Shown: positions 53,029 to 53,848 of the stretch, piece after piece
Numbering within the stretch: the stretch's first letter is position 1
Layout: each line of letters starts with the position of its first letter
Assembly (NCBI GenBank): GCA_964625275.1
Contig: CAZVBH010000002.1
Span: 1-53,848 of the forward strand
Direction: 5' to 3'
Origin: UBA3775 sp964625275
GTDB lineage: Bacteria > Bacillota > Clostridia > Lachnospirales > Lachnospiraceae
DNA: 53,848 nucleotides
Notes under the pieces: generated by a model
Databases searched by the model: none
Told to the model about the DNA's origin: nothing
Seen by the model: only the letters and a program-made list of their open reading frames with translations
Made by a program: the position numbers and the translations under genes

Positions 53029-53182
53029 CATAAGGTGTACCTTTTGAAAATCTTAATAAAATCTTCAAAAATATAAAAAACAGCTAATTTTTTTTGAAGA
53101 ATATGTGAAATTTTGTTGACTTTTGTAATGTCTCGATATAAAATAACCCTAATAGATGAGCTCTCAAAAGGTACACCTTATG
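53029..53182. promoter_or_regulatory. Putative invertible promoter element bounded by exact 19-bp inverted repeats
   Basis: CATAAGGTGTACCTTTTGA (53029-53047) recurs exactly inverted at 53164-53182. Each site is itself an imperfect palindrome with an asymmetric central GT/AC (left 53027-53048; right 53159-53188). This is the layout of serine-recombinase inversion sites. Between them a promoter-like TTGACT-17-TAAAAT (53116-53144) points right. Inversion would point it at the lipoprotein gene. The right site overlaps the recombinase stop codon. Confidence 0.6.
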
Positions 53183-53621
53183 AGAGCTTACTTCTTTTAT
53201 CTTCACCTTTTCTTCTAAAGAAAGTAGCCTCTGAAATCTCACAAATCTTAGTAACCTCCTGCATACTAATCTCACCTTTTTCCCACTTTTTTACAATCTC
53301 ATCAAAGTTATTCGGCAACCTCTTTTTAGGTCTTCCCATATGCACGCCTCTTGCTTTTGCAGCTGCAATGCCCTGAGCCTGACGTTTTCTAATATTCTCT
53401 CTTTCGCTCTGTGCCACAAATGAAAGAATCTGTAAAACCAAGTCAGCAATAAATGTTCCCATCAAATCCTTGCAGGTTCTGGTATCCAGTAATGGCATGT
53501 CAAGTACACAAATATCAATGCCAATTTCCTTAGTTAGAATTCTCCATTGAGCCTGAATTTCTTCATAATTTCTTCCAAGTCTGTCAAGTTCTTTCAAAAT
53601 TTCATCTACAAGTAGTGAGAT
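53178..53621 (-). pseudogene. Truncated serine recombinase (resolvase/invertase)
   Basis: In-frame from a stop at 53624-53622 to the stop at 53178; the first usable start is TTG at 53597 (139 residues). It matches resolvase/invertases from LDRLGRNYEEI onward: LDTRTCKDLMGTFIADLVLQ, the E-helix SFVAQSERENIRKRQAQGIA, GRPKKR, and a C-terminal helix-turn-helix (ISMQEVTKICEISEATFFRR). The first ~60 residues, with the catalytic serine (YARVS motif), are absent. A ribosome site and ATG at ~53646 open only a five-codon frame. Probably inactive through an N-terminal deletion. Confidence 0.85.
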
Positions 53622-53675
53622 TTATTCACTATAAGCGTTGCAGCATAATAGTCCTCCTTAACAAATAATTTTTTA

Positions 53676-53748
53676 TTTGTAAAACTTTGGCATTTTGCTA
53701 TTTGTAAAACTTCTGCATTTTGCTATTAACAGTTCTGCATTTTTATGA
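53676..53748. repeat. 25-bp direct repeats upstream of the recombinase remnant
   Basis: Two tandem 25-bp units (53676-53700 and 53701-53725, one or two mismatches; core AAAACTTYKGCATTTTGCTA) and a partial third to ~53748. They lie in the 5' region of the recombinase and could be iteron-like protein-binding sites. Confidence 0.6.
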
Positions 53749-53760
53749 TAAACTGTATAT

Positions 53761-53778
53761 AGTAGGAAAATTCCTACT
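53761..53778. promoter_or_regulatory. Short palindrome near the right edge
   Basis: AGTAGGAA-AA-TTCCTACT, 8-bp arms, followed by CCCTACTTTC. Operator-like. The remaining bases to 53848 show no frame or gene start that I can support. Confidence 0.4.
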
Positions 53779-53848
53779 TTCCCTACTTTCTAAGATAGTG
53801 TCAAATGACTTATGAAAAAACAGAGCTAAATAAAAAAGGCTCAAATGA

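Noticed and set aside
53159..53188. Right palindrome as the terminator of the recombinase gene
   Set aside because: No T-run follows on the minus strand, and an exact inverted copy lies 116 bp away, which a terminator would not explain. It remains a minor alternative.
53598..53848. Intact N-terminus of the serine recombinase in another frame
   Set aside because: No frame here encodes the YARVS catalytic motif; the ATG behind AAGGAGG opens only five codons.

Overview
The window is chromosomal DNA from a low-GC Firmicute, most likely a Clostridia/Lachnospiraceae gut or rumen anaerobe (inference). Supporting signs are AT-rich intergenic DNA with strong AGGAGG-type ribosome sites, a SCIFF (six cysteines in forty-five residues) peptide with its radical SAM maturase, a Phe-type T-box in front of pheST, a domain-permuted GH3 beta-glucosidase, and an ATPase-less sugar ABC importer beside an alpha-galactosidase and a sucrose-phosphorylase-like enzyme. 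Most genes lie on the minus strand. The plus-strand genes are cvfB, the SCIFF pair, glgB, the AraC regulator and one MATE gene.

Layout. 1-10.9 kb is a minus-strand housekeeping run: secA, prfB, uvrB, uvrA, an HD-domain nucleotidase, and a PIN/NYN-like protein whose repetitive basic tail runs off the left edge. 10.9-13.2 kb holds about 1 kb of AT-rich DNA with a dense cluster of DnaA boxes, then a CPBP protease gene and a hairpin-rich repeat. 13.2-19.3 kb has cvfB, comF, a nucleotidyltransferase, recD2 and mreB. 19.5-21.3 kb is the SCIFF ranthipeptide locus. 21.3-29.2 kb holds the GH3 enzyme with a TetR regulator, glgB, proA and degV. 29.2-38.3 kb holds a REC-(degenerate GGDEF)-EAL protein, a MATE transporter, a small anchored protein and T-box-pheS-pheT. 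38.4-47.3 kb is a raffinose-family oligosaccharide operon: AraC regulator, binding protein, two permeases, GH36, a P-loop kinase and a GH13 phosphorylase. 47.3-53.8 kb is accessory: a secreted protein of unknown function, a second MATE transporter, zinc-ribbon proteins, a lipoprotein, broken small genes and a truncated serine recombinase.

How the genes work together. The raffinose operon can be read as import, then galactose release by GH36, then phosphorolysis of the remaining sucrose. The substrate of its kinase is open. The SCIFF peptide is presumably thioether-crosslinked by the adjacent maturase. At the right end, two imperfect palindromes with asymmetric centres lie in exact inverted orientation around a promoter-like sequence, next to a truncated serine recombinase. 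This looks like an invertible promoter that could switch the lipoprotein operon on its left.

The most unusual non-coding signals are that invertible element, a repeat family folding into a four-way junction with wobble changes that fit one sense strand, the DnaA-box cluster far from any dnaA gene, and an identical leader element at the same distance before two zinc-ribbon genes.
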